Both the position numbers and the translations under genes were made by a program. From Flammeovirga kamogawensis (GTDB lineage: Bacteria; Bacteroidota; Bacteroidia; Cytophagales; Flammeovirgaceae): a stretch of DNA of 64,000 nt. Location of the stretch: NCBI RefSeq assembly GCF_018736065.1, contig NZ_CP076129.1, positions 868,001 to 932,000 on the forward strand, written 5' to 3'. This document shows, piece after piece, positions 7,557 to 17,300 of this stretch (positions are counted from its first letter, which is position 1; every line of letters starts with the position of its first letter). Under the pieces are notes generated by a model, which was not told the DNA's origin, made no database searches, and worked only from the letters and a program-made list of their open reading frames with translations.

Positions 7557-9674
7557 TTATACCAATGCTAAAGTATGCATTGTATTATTTTCTATTTTAT
7601 ATGTCTTATCAACATAGTGAAGTAATTCATCATGGTGAGAAACTAGGATAGTGATTCTATTTTTAGCTTCCTTTTTTAGAATCTCTAAAACTTCTTTCTC
7701 AATAGAAGAGTCCATTGCAGATGTAAATTCATCAAGTAATAACACTTTTGGTTTTTTAAATAAAGCTCTTGCTAATGCTACTAATTGCTTCTGTCCACCA
7801 GATAAGTTTATCCCATTTTCACCAACAATAGTTAAATAATCTTGAGGGAGTTTCATGATTAGTTGATGTAACCCAATTTTTTGACAAAAATTTACTGCTG
7901 CTTCATAATTCTCAGGTTCAGAACTTAGTGTAATATTTTCAATAACAGTACCTGGAAATAACATTATGTTTTGGTCTACTATGCCAATATATTGCCTCCA
8001 ATTCTTATTAGAAATTAAATCTAAAGAAGTTTCATTTACCACAATTTCACCACTTGATATTGTTTGAAATTTTTGAAGTATATTAAATAAAGTACTTTTT
8101 CCTGAACCACTATCTCCTGTCACAGCAATCATTTCTCCGTTCTTTACTTTGAAATTCAGCTTTGACAATAATTCTTTTTTACCTGGAAATCTAAAACTAA
8201 CCTCTTTGAAATCAATTACATCAATTTCATCTATTTTTAAAGTTAAATTTTGTTTTTCCTCTTCAACCTTTACAAATTCATACATTCTATCAAACGCTAC
8301 CTTTGCTTCATTCCATTCTATATTTGATAAAGAAACTCTGATAACAGAAGGTGTAATATTCATAGCTACTGTAAGAATTGCCATCATTTCTCCAGTTGTC
8401 AAACCTTCTTTAAATACTATAGTAGCCCCCAAACCAAGTAGTGCGACAGAAAATACAGTATTCCAACTTTCCATAAAACTTCCTATTTTTAACTGAAGTT
8501 TAGAAAAATCAAAAATTCTAGATTGATACTCGTCGTATATTTGTTTTGTCTGAACTGTGAAAAATGCCTCTTTTTGGTTCACTTTTACCGTTTTTATTCC
8601 TTGAACAGTACTAATATATTGACTTTCCGTATGAGCATACAATTCCATGACTTCTTGCTGTGCATCCATTACCTTTTTATTATATTTAAAAGCAACAAAA
8701 ACATATACCGGAATAAATACTACAACAGTTAATCCTATCCAAATATTAAAAAAGCATAGATAAACTAAGGATATAAATACAAGTAAGAAGTCAATTACCA
8801 CACTTGTCATAAAATACGTAACGACTTGTTGTAAACGTTGCGAATCATTTAATCTTGCTACCATTTCTCCTGTTTTTCTTTGTTGAAAAAAGGAGAATGG
8901 CAAATACATTAATTTACTAAAAAAAGAGTGAATTACTTTTGAGTTAAATTTCTTTGAATGTTTTGATAATAGAACACCTCTAACATATGTAAACAAAACC
9001 CTTACTGAAAGTAATATGAATAACAGCCCTATTGATAATATTAATTTTGTTAGATCATTAGAAGGGAGTATATAATCAATTAATCTTTGTGAAAAGATAC
9101 TCATTGACAGTCCTAATACTGCGATGATTACTCCTAAAAAACCACCTGAAATTAAGTAATTCTTGTCTTCATCAATAATATCTAAAAACCATTTCTTCCT
9201 ATTCTCCTTCTTATTTTTATTTAGTTGAAATTTATCTGTCTTTTCAAGCACTAAAATTGTTTTAGATATCCAAACTTCACTTAATTCTTCTTCTGTATAA
9301 ACTTTAATACCACGAGCTGGGTCACCTATAATGAAAGTATTATTTTCAGAATTATAACCATAAAAAACAATATAATGTTGTAGATGTTGGTTTAGAATAA
9401 CATGTAAAATAGCAGGACTATCATGTTCTTTTAAACTTTCAATCGTCGCCTTACAACCATTGGCATTAAAACCTAAATTATTTGCCGCCTCATAAAGACC
9501 AAGTAAGGTTGTTCCCGTTACTGTCGTTCCACTTATGGCTCTCAGTTCTTCTAAAGGAATAGAAACTCCATCATAATAATTTATAATACTAAGTAAACAG
9601 GCTATTCCACAGTCAGATTCGCCTTGTTGTGTTACCTGATACTTTTCAAACAATTTATATTTTTCCTTCATCAT
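7557..9674 (-). CDS. C39-peptidase bacteriocin ABC exporter (PCAT)
   Basis: 705 residues from the ATG at 9674; a TTG six bases further upstream is less likely. The N-terminal C39 peptidase has QQGESDCGIAC with catalytic Cys22, His100 in LQHYIVFYGY and Asp118 in IIGDPARG. Six membrane helices span about 165-450 (ABC transporter type 1). The ATPase has Walker A GDSGSGKST, signature LSGGQKQLVALARA, Walker B LLLDEFTSAMDS and H-loop VSHHD. All catalytic residues are present, so it should remove the double-glycine leader and export the core. It overlaps the thioredoxin-like gene by 20 bases and precedes the precursor by 80. Related to SunT, ComA and LagD. Very confident. Confidence 0.96.
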   Translation of the reverse strand: MMKEKYKLFEKYQVTQQGESDCGIACLLSIINYYDGVSIPLEELRAISGTTVTGTTLLGLYEAANNLGFNANGCKATIESLKEHDSPAILHVILNQHLQHYIVFYGYNSENNTFIIGDPARGIKVYTEEELSEVWISKTILVLEKTDKFQLNKNKKENRKKWFLDIIDEDKNYLISGGFLGVIIAVLGLSMSIFSQRLIDYILPSNDLTKLILSIGLLFILLSVRVLFTYVRGVLLSKHSKKFNSKVIHSFFSKLMYLPFSFFQQRKTGEMVARLNDSQRLQQVVTYFMTSVVIDFLLVFISLVYLCFFNIWIGLTVVVFIPVYVFVAFKYNKKVMDAQQEVMELYAHTESQYISTVQGIKTVKVNQKEAFFTVQTKQIYDEYQSRIFDFSKLQLKIGSFMESWNTVFSVALLGLGATIVFKEGLTTGEMMAILTVAMNITPSVIRVSLSNIEWNEAKVAFDRMYEFVKVEEEKQNLTLKIDEIDVIDFKEVSFRFPGKKELLSKLNFKVKNGEMIAVTGDSGSGKSTLFNILQKFQTISSGEIVVNETSLDLISNKNWRQYIGIVDQNIMLFPGTVIENITLSSEPENYEAAVNFCQKIGLHQLIMKLPQDYLTIVGENGINLSGGQKQLVALARALFKKPKVLLLDEFTSAMDSSIEKEVLEILKKEAKNRITILVSHHDELLHYVDKTYKIENNTMHTLALV

Positions 9675-10191
9675 CTTCAAAACTTTTTGTAATCATCGTG
9701 AATTTTGACAACCCTTTAATATTTTTTATGAGCTTCCCTTCTTTATTGTATAAAAATGAATTAGGTACTGAACTAGACCCAAAAATTTGAAAGAACATAT
9801 TTTCTCTTGCTCTTAAAAATTTAAAATTAAGATGATCCAATTCACTTTTTTCAATAAACTCCAAAACTACTTCAACAGGTTCTTCAGAGACCAACACAAC
9901 TTGAATCTTTTCTTTTTCTAATATTTGTTGATTCTTTTGAAATAGGAATATTTCATCAATACAGAAATGACATGTAGAATTAAAAAATGTAATTATCACT
10001 TTTTTATTGACATACATTTCAGAAGTAATTACTTCTGTTGTATCTAAATATGATTGAAAAGAAAAGTCAGGTAACTTTTTAATAGTATTTTCTACTTCTT
10101 CTTTTTGTTTTAATGTTTTGATTATGCTATAAGTCAAGAAAGAAATAACCCCTAAAAAAGAAACAATTATTATAAGTTTTTTATTTTTCAT
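9655..10191 (-). CDS. Membrane-anchored thioredoxin/TlpA-like thiol-disulfide protein
   Basis: 178 residues: a membrane anchor (about 5-24), then a thioredoxin fold with the redox motif STCHFCIDE (CHFC) and the cis-proline loop SSVPNSF. The TlpA/ResA type acts outside the cytoplasmic membrane. The precursor carries exactly two cysteines, one at each end of the core, so this enzyme could make or edit that disulfide after export. Sublancin-type glycocin clusters likewise pair a C39 exporter with thioredoxin-like Bdb proteins; that parallel is established, the function here is inferred. The gene overlaps the exporter start by 20 bases and starts one base after the upstream membrane-protein gene. 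Confidence 0.85.
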   Translation of the reverse strand: MKNKKLIIIVSFLGVISFLTYSIIKTLKQKEEVENTIKKLPDFSFQSYLDTTEVITSEMYVNKKVIITFFNSTCHFCIDEIFLFQKNQQILEKEKIQVVLVSEEPVEVVLEFIEKSELDHLNFKFLRARENMFFQIFGSSSVPNSFLYNKEGKLIKNIKGLSKFTMITKSFEDDEGKI

Positions 10192-10192
10192 A

Positions 10193-10840
10193 TTAACTAT
10201 ATTGGATCGATAAAAAAGTAATAAAAATAGCCCAAGTTAAAAGTCCACTGCCGTAACCATATAATACAATTTTATAAGCATTTTGATCTTCTTCCACCAA
10301 AAATTTTTTCGTGAAAAATGTCAAGGAAATAATAAAAAACAACTCAAACAGATTAACTAAATTTAGAGGGTAATTTACCCATTGCATCAGTTCTTCATGA
10401 TCCAAATAATACCATAATGTCCATGGTGTAAATGATACCATATCGGTAATAGTTGTAACATTTGTAATCGTTGAAAACCAAAACAATTGAAAAAAACTGG
10501 GAATTAGAAAGATATATTCAGCAATTATCACCACTCCCATTGTTTTACTAAAAGAGAGTGAAATATCAAATAAAATTGCTCCAATTATTAAGGCTAAAGT
10601 GATCAGTATAACTTTAATACCCAATATTATTGGTACTAATACATATGCAAACCACCAATACTCTAAATTCCATTCCAATAGTCCGTCAATTTGTTCAATT
10701 GTCAATTGTTCTCCATAAGTGGAATACCAAACATCTTCTGTGAAAAGAAACTCACTAGATATAAATTGAATGAGCCAAGACAGAAAAACGAGTAGTATAA
10801 AGGAAGTAAGTTTGTTCGATTTTAAGATTGAATTTATCAT
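10193..10840 (-). CDS. Polytopic membrane protein of the RiPP cluster, family not recognised
   Basis: 215 residues with about five membrane helices (roughly 12-30, 64-92, 98-120, 155-175, 190-212) and a loop rich in Trp, Tyr and acidic residues at 36-62. No enzyme motif is visible. The fold pattern resembles small Yip1-like or Bacteroidota membrane proteins found next to C39 exporters, but I cannot assign it. It lies 12 bases after the glycosyltransferase stop and one base before the thioredoxin-like gene, so it belongs to the operon. Possible roles are redox partner of the TlpA-like protein, immunity protein or export helper. Confidence 0.75.
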   Translation of the reverse strand: MINSILKSNKLTSFILLVFLSWLIQFISSEFLFTEDVWYSTYGEQLTIEQIDGLLEWNLEYWWFAYVLVPIILGIKVILITLALIIGAILFDISLSFSKTMGVVIIAEYIFLIPSFFQLFWFSTITNVTTITDMVSFTPWTLWYYLDHEELMQWVNYPLNLVNLFELFFIISLTFFTKKFLVEEDQNAYKIVLYGYGSGLLTWAIFITFLSIQYS

Positions 10841-10852
10841 TGTTTTATTAAT

Positions 10853-12208
10853 TCAATTTGATGGTATTAGCTTAGAAATTAAATCACCTACAGATGTATA
10901 TTTATTACTTTTACTAATATTCTTATTAAGGTTTTTCAAACTCAGTAAGAATGATTTATCACTGAGTAAAAAGTTAACTTTATTAATTATTTTTCTCTCA
11001 CTATCTGAATATGTACCTCTCATTCCTAATCCATGAAAAACTACTCTAGATGCATTTCCCACTTGATCTAATTCTTTACTCCCTGGGTAGATAAGCATTG
11101 GTGTTTTCGTTAAAATACATTCATTTATAGAATTCACACCACCATGACCTATCATAAGATCGATTCCCTTTTCTAATAAGTCTACCTGTGGTACACGTCT
11201 AAAAAAATAAATTGATTCGTTATCTATCATTTCCCTTAATTTTAATCTTTGATTTTCATCTTCAACACAAACTAAAAAAGTTACTTCCTTTATTTTTTTA
11301 AAAGCTTGAGTGAGTTTCTCTAAAAACTGCTCATGCCCATAATATCTCCATGCCATCGTACCAAAAGAACAAAAGACAAGTTTATTATTTGTTTTACAAT
11401 GCATTTCTATCACCCTATCAAACATATAATCATAAATGAGATTTTTTCTTTTCATTAATTGATTTGGAGCAACATAGAAGTGGTTTTCTTTTTTCTCATG
11501 AGGAAAATCAAATTCTAAAAAGGTAGTATTAATCTCTGGTACTGTATGATATCCAAGAAATTTATAGCGTTTCTTGTCTAAAATACTTTTATCTAGAGAA
11601 CTTCTATCTATATATTCCTTAATTGATTTCTCAAAAGAAGTCATTAATAAATTCATTCTTTTCTGTCTTATATTATGTAAGATCCAGCTACAACTAACCT
11701 TTACATTCGACCATTTATTATTAATTTTTGGAACTATAGAAGAAGATAAAGGTGGTTTATTCTTTGTTCTAATAGTAGAAACTGTAGTCTCCACTAAAGC
11801 TACTGGCATATTTTTTTCCAATAATGGTAATATATTGGCTTTATAAACAGAGTCTACTAAATAAAGGTTTGGATTTAAATCTTCAATTATTTTTGAAAAA
11901 AAATCTTTACTTAGTATTTCCTTGCCAACCTTTTTCATTGATTCACGCTCAATAGACAAAGTAGATAACAACTTTAGGTAATATCTATATTTATTTTTTT
12001 CAGCTTTTCGATTCACTGGTTTTTCTATAATATCATCCTTTTGATCTATTTCATAAAACTCAAAACCATTTTCAATAATTAAATTTTTAATATGTTCAGT
12101 TCCTATATAAATCAATTTATGCCCCATCTTTTGTAATTCTTCAGCGAATTTGAATGTTGCATTATGATGACTTTCTTGAGGAAAAATTCTTAGTGCAATA
12201 GTTAACAT
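10853..12208 (-). CDS. GT1 (UGT/MGT-type) glycosyltransferase of the RiPP cluster
   Basis: 451 residues with the GT-B fold. The N-terminal half begins ALRIFPQESHHNATFKFAEE, the acceptor-side motif of macrolide-type transferases, with the conserved early His. The C-terminal half carries CSFGTMA and the nucleotide-sugar motif: VPQVDLLEKGIDLMIGHGG, then NSINE, PMLIYPG, KELDQVGNASRV. This is the UDP-glycosyltransferase signature including HGG, E and DQ. No signal peptide, so it acts in the cytoplasm before export. GT1 enzymes glycosylate small hydrophobic acceptors; here the precursor peptide's Ser/Thr cluster is a plausible target, but a lipid or antibiotic acceptor cannot be excluded. It lies two bases after the LanC-like gene stop. 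Known glycocin enzymes (SunS) are GT2-like, so a GT1 would be unusual. Confidence 0.9.
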   Translation of the reverse strand: MLTIALRIFPQESHHNATFKFAEELQKMGHKLIYIGTEHIKNLIIENGFEFYEIDQKDDIIEKPVNRKAEKNKYRYYLKLLSTLSIERESMKKVGKEILSKDFFSKIIEDLNPNLYLVDSVYKANILPLLEKNMPVALVETTVSTIRTKNKPPLSSSIVPKINNKWSNVKVSCSWILHNIRQKRMNLLMTSFEKSIKEYIDRSSLDKSILDKKRYKFLGYHTVPEINTTFLEFDFPHEKKENHFYVAPNQLMKRKNLIYDYMFDRVIEMHCKTNNKLVFCSFGTMAWRYYGHEQFLEKLTQAFKKIKEVTFLVCVEDENQRLKLREMIDNESIYFFRRVPQVDLLEKGIDLMIGHGGVNSINECILTKTPMLIYPGSKELDQVGNASRVVFHGLGMRGTYSDSERKIINKVNFLLSDKSFLLSLKNLNKNISKSNKYTSVGDLISKLIPSN

Positions 12209-12210
12209 AA

Positions 12211-13998
12211 TTAGTTTATTTTTTCAATAAATCCATTCATGAAAAGTTCTTGAATTCTATTCTCAAGAGATTCTTTGTTCATTTTGTGAATAGAATTATT
12301 AGATTGTAACATCACCTCCAATAATTTTTGGTAACTTATTGAATTATTTCTTAATTCATTAAACACGACAAAATCTATTGATGACACTTCTATTCTTAAA
12401 ATACCATCTTCTGGATGAAGAAAAAGTATAAAAAATCTATTTTTTATAATGTCAAAAAAAGTAAACATATTACTTCTATTTTTTAGTATCTCATCATATT
12501 TTAATATATGATTTTGTTTACAATTTTTAATCTGTTTTGCTTTTTCATAAAGCCAATTCCCTATCCTGGATCTCAACTTAAACTTTATTTTCTCCTCAAT
12601 TAAACTAGATTGCAAAAATTGATTATCAATAAACTCTTGTTTAAAAAAAACATTAAATAAATCATAAAACAATTCTGTTTTTGGCTTATTTATTTTAAAA
12701 TTTAACGAAAAGTAATTTAACTGAAACTTTAAAATTACATCCCAAACATCAAGATCCAGAAATTCTTTTTGCTCTTTTCTTTTACATACGAAAGGTGTAA
12801 GTACTGATGACATATTTTTTTCTTTTAACTTTAAAAGAAGATACCCCTTACCTACCTTACCTTTTAAAAAAGATAAATCAGAAATATGTTCATTTAGATA
12901 ATGACTTGATTCTTTATCTGATTTCAATATAGCCTTAATTATCAATTCTAGATTATAATTAACATTCAACTCCCCAATACCGTGTAACGATAATATAAGT
13001 CCGCCTGTTTTATTTAATTCAATTTGTGGAAATCTATTTTTTTCTTGTATCAGATCGTTTACTAAAGCATTAAGTGTCTCAATAACTAATTTATATTCCT
13101 TACTATCCTTACTTCTAGAAAGTAAAAAACCAATATCTCCTGTATCCCAAAAAGGAGAATTAATTCCTTTCTTAAAAGAAAATTCATTTTTAGGTTTAAA
13201 TAGTTTATCTGTTTTGTATATGTTACCGAAGTAATAATCAAAATTCAATGTATTAATCCAACCTCTTTCTTCTGGAGCAAAATATGTATTTTCAAATGTA
13301 AAAGCTTCACTAATTATCTTTTTGTATAATTTATCTTCAATCACAAATTGCTTTTGAACTTCTAATAAAGTAAATACAATGCCTGAATTCCCTTTTAAAA
13401 AACCCATAACGGGAGCATAAGAATTAACATCCTCATCCCAAAAAACACCTTTTTTAGTAAATCTTGCCTTTCCTATAATTACATTTAGACATTCAAATAT
13501 TTCTTGTTTAAGATATTCTGACGTGTCGATATCATATAAATGTAATAAAGACAGTAGGTACCCTGCTAAACCTTCCTCTAAATTTACCTTTTTACAATCA
13601 AATTTATTAGTTTTCTTATATGTCAATTTACAAGCTTCATCAAGATATTGCTGTTCTGATAAAAGTTTGAAAGCTTCTAATAAAACATATATTAATCCTC
13701 CTATACCATTATAAAAACCTATCTTACAATCTTTCTTTTTATAATGGTGAATACACTCCTTTAACCCTTTATCAATTAATTCTTTAACTTCTTTTTTATC
13801 AATCGAATGTTTGTAATATGTAATCAGGAAAAGGATAATTCCTAAATTACCATTTAAGATTCCGAAGAGTGACTTTCTATCAAAAATATTTTTAGCATAA
13901 CACCTATAAATTGTTTCCCAATGAATAGATTGTTTATTCTTATTTATTTTCGATTCATGAAGAATAATTCTGAATAGTTGTTCAGTAAAATTACACAT
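12211..13998 (-). CDS. LanC-like (alpha/alpha)6 protein with lost zinc site and PqqD/RRE-like C-terminus
   Basis: 595 residues. The first 400 show the LanC repeats: FGILNGNLGI (45-54), FYNGIGGLIY (95-104), EEGLAGYLLS (141-150), MGFLKGNSGI (198-207), WDTGDIGFLL (284-293), LSLHGIGELN (336-345), FLKGKVGKGY (377-386). In lanthionine cyclases zinc is bound by WCYG and CHG; here these read W284-D285-T286-G287 and L338-H339-G340, so both Cys are replaced and only the His remains. A conventional cyclase is therefore unlikely, and no dehydratase is nearby. The last 75 residues (about 520-595) resemble a PqqD-like winged helix, the RiPP recognition element: a beta hairpin (LHPEDGILRIEV), then helices ending ENRIQELFMNGFIEKI. 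That domain call is tentative. First gene of the operon, so it may recognise and present the precursor. Confidence 0.8.
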   Translation of the reverse strand: MCNFTEQLFRIILHESKINKNKQSIHWETIYRCYAKNIFDRKSLFGILNGNLGIILFLITYYKHSIDKKEVKELIDKGLKECIHHYKKKDCKIGFYNGIGGLIYVLLEAFKLLSEQQYLDEACKLTYKKTNKFDCKKVNLEEGLAGYLLSLLHLYDIDTSEYLKQEIFECLNVIIGKARFTKKGVFWDEDVNSYAPVMGFLKGNSGIVFTLLEVQKQFVIEDKLYKKIISEAFTFENTYFAPEERGWINTLNFDYYFGNIYKTDKLFKPKNEFSFKKGINSPFWDTGDIGFLLSRSKDSKEYKLVIETLNALVNDLIQEKNRFPQIELNKTGGLILSLHGIGELNVNYNLELIIKAILKSDKESSHYLNEHISDLSFLKGKVGKGYLLLKLKEKNMSSVLTPFVCKRKEQKEFLDLDVWDVILKFQLNYFSLNFKINKPKTELFYDLFNVFFKQEFIDNQFLQSSLIEEKIKFKLRSRIGNWLYEKAKQIKNCKQNHILKYDEILKNRSNMFTFFDIIKNRFFILFLHPEDGILRIEVSSIDFVVFNELRNNSISYQKLLEVMLQSNNSIHKMNKESLENRIQELFMNGFIEKIN

Positions 13999-14361
13999 GT
14001 TTATAGTTTTTAGTTCTTTGTTATAGCTTCATAAATTTAAAGTAAAATTAATATAATCTACAAGTCGTAACACTTTAATAATCATCACTTAAAAAAAAAT
14101 GATAGAACATAGAAAAACATCTCGTATAAAATGTTATTAGAACTAACAACATCATTTAAAAAAAATATTTTAACAAAAAAAAACAACTATTTATTACCCT
14201 TGTTATCACTAAACTATCTTAGATATCACCTAAGAAATATAATTGAAAAGTTATAGAATGAAAATAATTTTAAAGACAATACTTTTTCAAATAAAAAACA
14301 CCCAACAACCCACAAATTTCTTCATGGTTTATTGGGTGGTTTTATCACTATAAATTGAGAA
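13999..14361. other. Gap: start region of the RiPP operon and end of the beta-helix gene
   Basis: 363 bases without a credible gene. It must contain the promoter of the minus-strand RiPP operon, but no clean Bacteroidota promoter pair is visible. Near 14299-14338 there is the terminator of the beta-helix gene. The rest is AT-rich with long A runs. Confidence 0.5.
14299..14338 (-). terminator. Terminator of the beta-helix T9SS gene
   Basis: CACCCAA (14299-14305) pairs with TTGGGTG (14332-14338), with further pairing of GGGTTG and TAAACC-type bases inside the loop. On the minus strand the stem is followed by TTTTTTATTT. It isolates the RiPP operon from the polysaccharide genes upstream. Confidence 0.65.
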
Positions 14362-17300
14362 TTATCTCACTAATAATTTAGTTGATGTATTGTTTCCAAA
14401 CTCATCTGAAATCACAACAACATACAAACCGGCTGTTAAAACATTCACATCTACGTTTGTTTGTGATGTAAATGATTTACTCAACTCCATCTGTCCCATC
14501 AAATTATAAATTTGAACAGTTGACACTCCTGCTGATTGAGTAGAAATTGTAACTTGATCAGTTGCTGGGTTAGGATATACACTAACCGTAAATACTTCTT
14601 CCATTTCTGAAATTGAAGCTACTCTTGCCCCACTTCCAGAAATTTCTGTTACGGTAATATCATCTAAATAAGCATTCCCCGTAGAGTTTTGAGGTCTCCA
14701 AAATCCAAATTTTGTATTTTCTACATCGTCAGTTGTAAATGTAAAAGTATGCTTTGTGTTTACAGTTGCAACAATAGATTTTGATGCATATACATTTCCT
14801 CCATCGGCATTTGATAGAGAGAAACTTACTGGAACAGTATTATCTTCTACATATGCATAGAAACTGATTTCGTAGGTTGTAGAAGCTTTCGTTTTAAAGA
14901 TTTGATTTGCCCCTGCATTTCCACTTATTGTTAATGCAGAAGAGCCATTATTCTGTGTTGTTGAAATATTTTGACTTCCCCAAGTAGTCCAACCAATTGT
15001 TGATTTTTCAAAATCGTTATTTACAACATAGGCCGTTTCTTCTAACTTAATTTCATCTGCAAAGGCATTACCAACACCATTCGCGGGGCGCCAGAAAAAT
15101 ACTTTTACAGAATCTGTACTTGCACTTGTTGTAAACATAAACTGATGTAAAGTATACTCGGTATCATAAATTTGAACATTACCGATACCCTTGTCTTTCT
15201 CATCGTTTATACCTAATACAACTCTATCATTTTCTGGATCTATAACTTTTGCAAAACCAGATAACGTATAAGTGGTATTAGGTTTTACTTTTACCCATTG
15301 TCTTATAGATGATGGACCAGTTAACTTAGCAGCAAGATTACCATGGTGCGAAGTGCTTCCTGTATTAGCATCTGCCCATTTTCCCCAGTTTGTTAAACCG
15401 TTTTCGAAATCACCATTTAATACTTCTGTAATAACATCTGTACCAACCGCAATGGTTACACTTGCAGTAAGTCCTTTATCTTCTGTTGTTACTTGAATTG
15501 ATGTTGAACCATTTGCAATTGCTGTTACTAAACCATTGGCATCTACTGTTGCTATTGCAGTATTAGCACTAGACCATGTTACATTTTTATTTGAAGCATT
15601 ATTTGGTAAAATTACAGCTTGTAATTGCTGTGTTGCTCCCTCTAATAATTGTACTGTATTCTGTGGAGAAGTTGATACACTTTCTACTCTAATTACAGAT
15701 GGATCAATCTCGCTATTGTAATTGTTATCCGCACCAACATTCGGAAGGTAAGTTGAGATATCAACTGCATTACCGTAGATATCATGAGAAGCGACTAACG
15801 TAATATCTTTAAAAATACCTTGCCCTGCCATTGGAAAAGTAGGCTCTGGAAATGTTTTACCTGCATCTACAACCACACTTCCTTCATAAATTTGATAACC
15901 TTCAATATTTTTTGCTCCTGCATTTACAAAACTTGGATTACCACTTAAAGCTGAGTTATCTAAATTGGTGAACGCTGAATTAATGTTTCCTCTAAAAAGA
16001 TTGTTATCTACAATAAACTCACCATTATTCTGAATATCAATTTCTACTTTCTCTCCCATAACACCACTACCAGTTTGCACAAATATGTTGTTATAGATAT
16101 AAGTATCCTCGCTAAATATAGAGAAATCTGGTGCGTTATTAGCATCTAAATAGACAGTGTTGTTGTACACATAAACATCATTAGATGGTACAGGTGTGTT
16201 GTCTGTTCCTACATATCCTGAAGTCCAAATAGTACTACCATGATTTGTTCTAAAGCCATCGTTCACACTCACATTATAACGGTAAGCAACATTATGGTTA
16301 TCACCTAAAACTTCTACAAAACCACCTTCACTATCTTCACTATAATTGTATTGATAGATAATGTTTCGGTTACCAAAATCAATGTGCATTCCATAAGAAT
16401 CACCAGACCCTCTTACACTGTATGAACGGTTGTATTGACCAATTACATTCACACATTTAAACACCCACATACCACTTCCTCTACCTGCTAAACGAGGTTC
16501 AGAAGCCATACTATGGCCTGAGCGATCAAACTCGTTATTATCAACCAATGCATTGTACATTTTAGATAGAATTACACCAGATCCACCTGTTTTAGTAAAT
16601 GTATTATTGCGAATAATAAAATCCATATTTCTATTGATCGTATCATTTCCAACCTCTTCAGAACCTTTATGTATTGCCCATACACCTGCTTTTCCAAGGT
16701 GGGTAAAATAACAATCTTCAACAAGTACATTCTTGATAGAAACCTCTAGATTTGGCTCATTTGCTTCTGATTCAAAACGAAGACCTGTTACACTTAAATC
16801 ATTAAATTCTTCGGGTACACCTACACCAAAAATATCAGAAAATTTTAAATCTCTAAACTCTAGGTTAGACGATACTCCACCCCATTTGTTAGCCGTTACA
16901 CGAATACCATAACTATTTGATTCGCCATATGTAAAACGATCATTGTTTTGTCTGTCATTCTTAATCCAAAGTTTAGAAACTACTACATGAGATACATTCA
17001 ATAGCTTCATTGCTTCAAAATAATCTCCTCCTGCAATTGCTCCAGAACCAGTAATAATTGGCAATTCACCTACACCATAACTACTTATATGAATAGGGCG
17101 ATCTGCAGTACCAGAACATTTCACCAAGAAGTTTCCTTCAAAAGTGTCGCCAGCTCTAAAAAGTAATTGAGAACCTGGAGATAAAAGACCTCCACTAGTT
17201 TCTTTTTCTGCCACAGCAGATGCTTTTGCAATTGTTTTCCATGGAGAAGCAAGGCTACCATCGTTCGCATCATCGTCTCCATCTGCACTAAAGTAGAAGA

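Noticed and set aside
8149-8496. 115-aa plus-strand frame across the C39 exporter gene
   Set aside because: Antisense shadow of a strongly supported gene, no start context and no protein-like pattern.
12211-13998. Canonical lanthionine cyclase (LanC)
   Set aside because: Both zinc cysteines are replaced and no lanthionine dehydratase is near; the fold is LanC-like but classic lanthipeptide synthesis is not supported.
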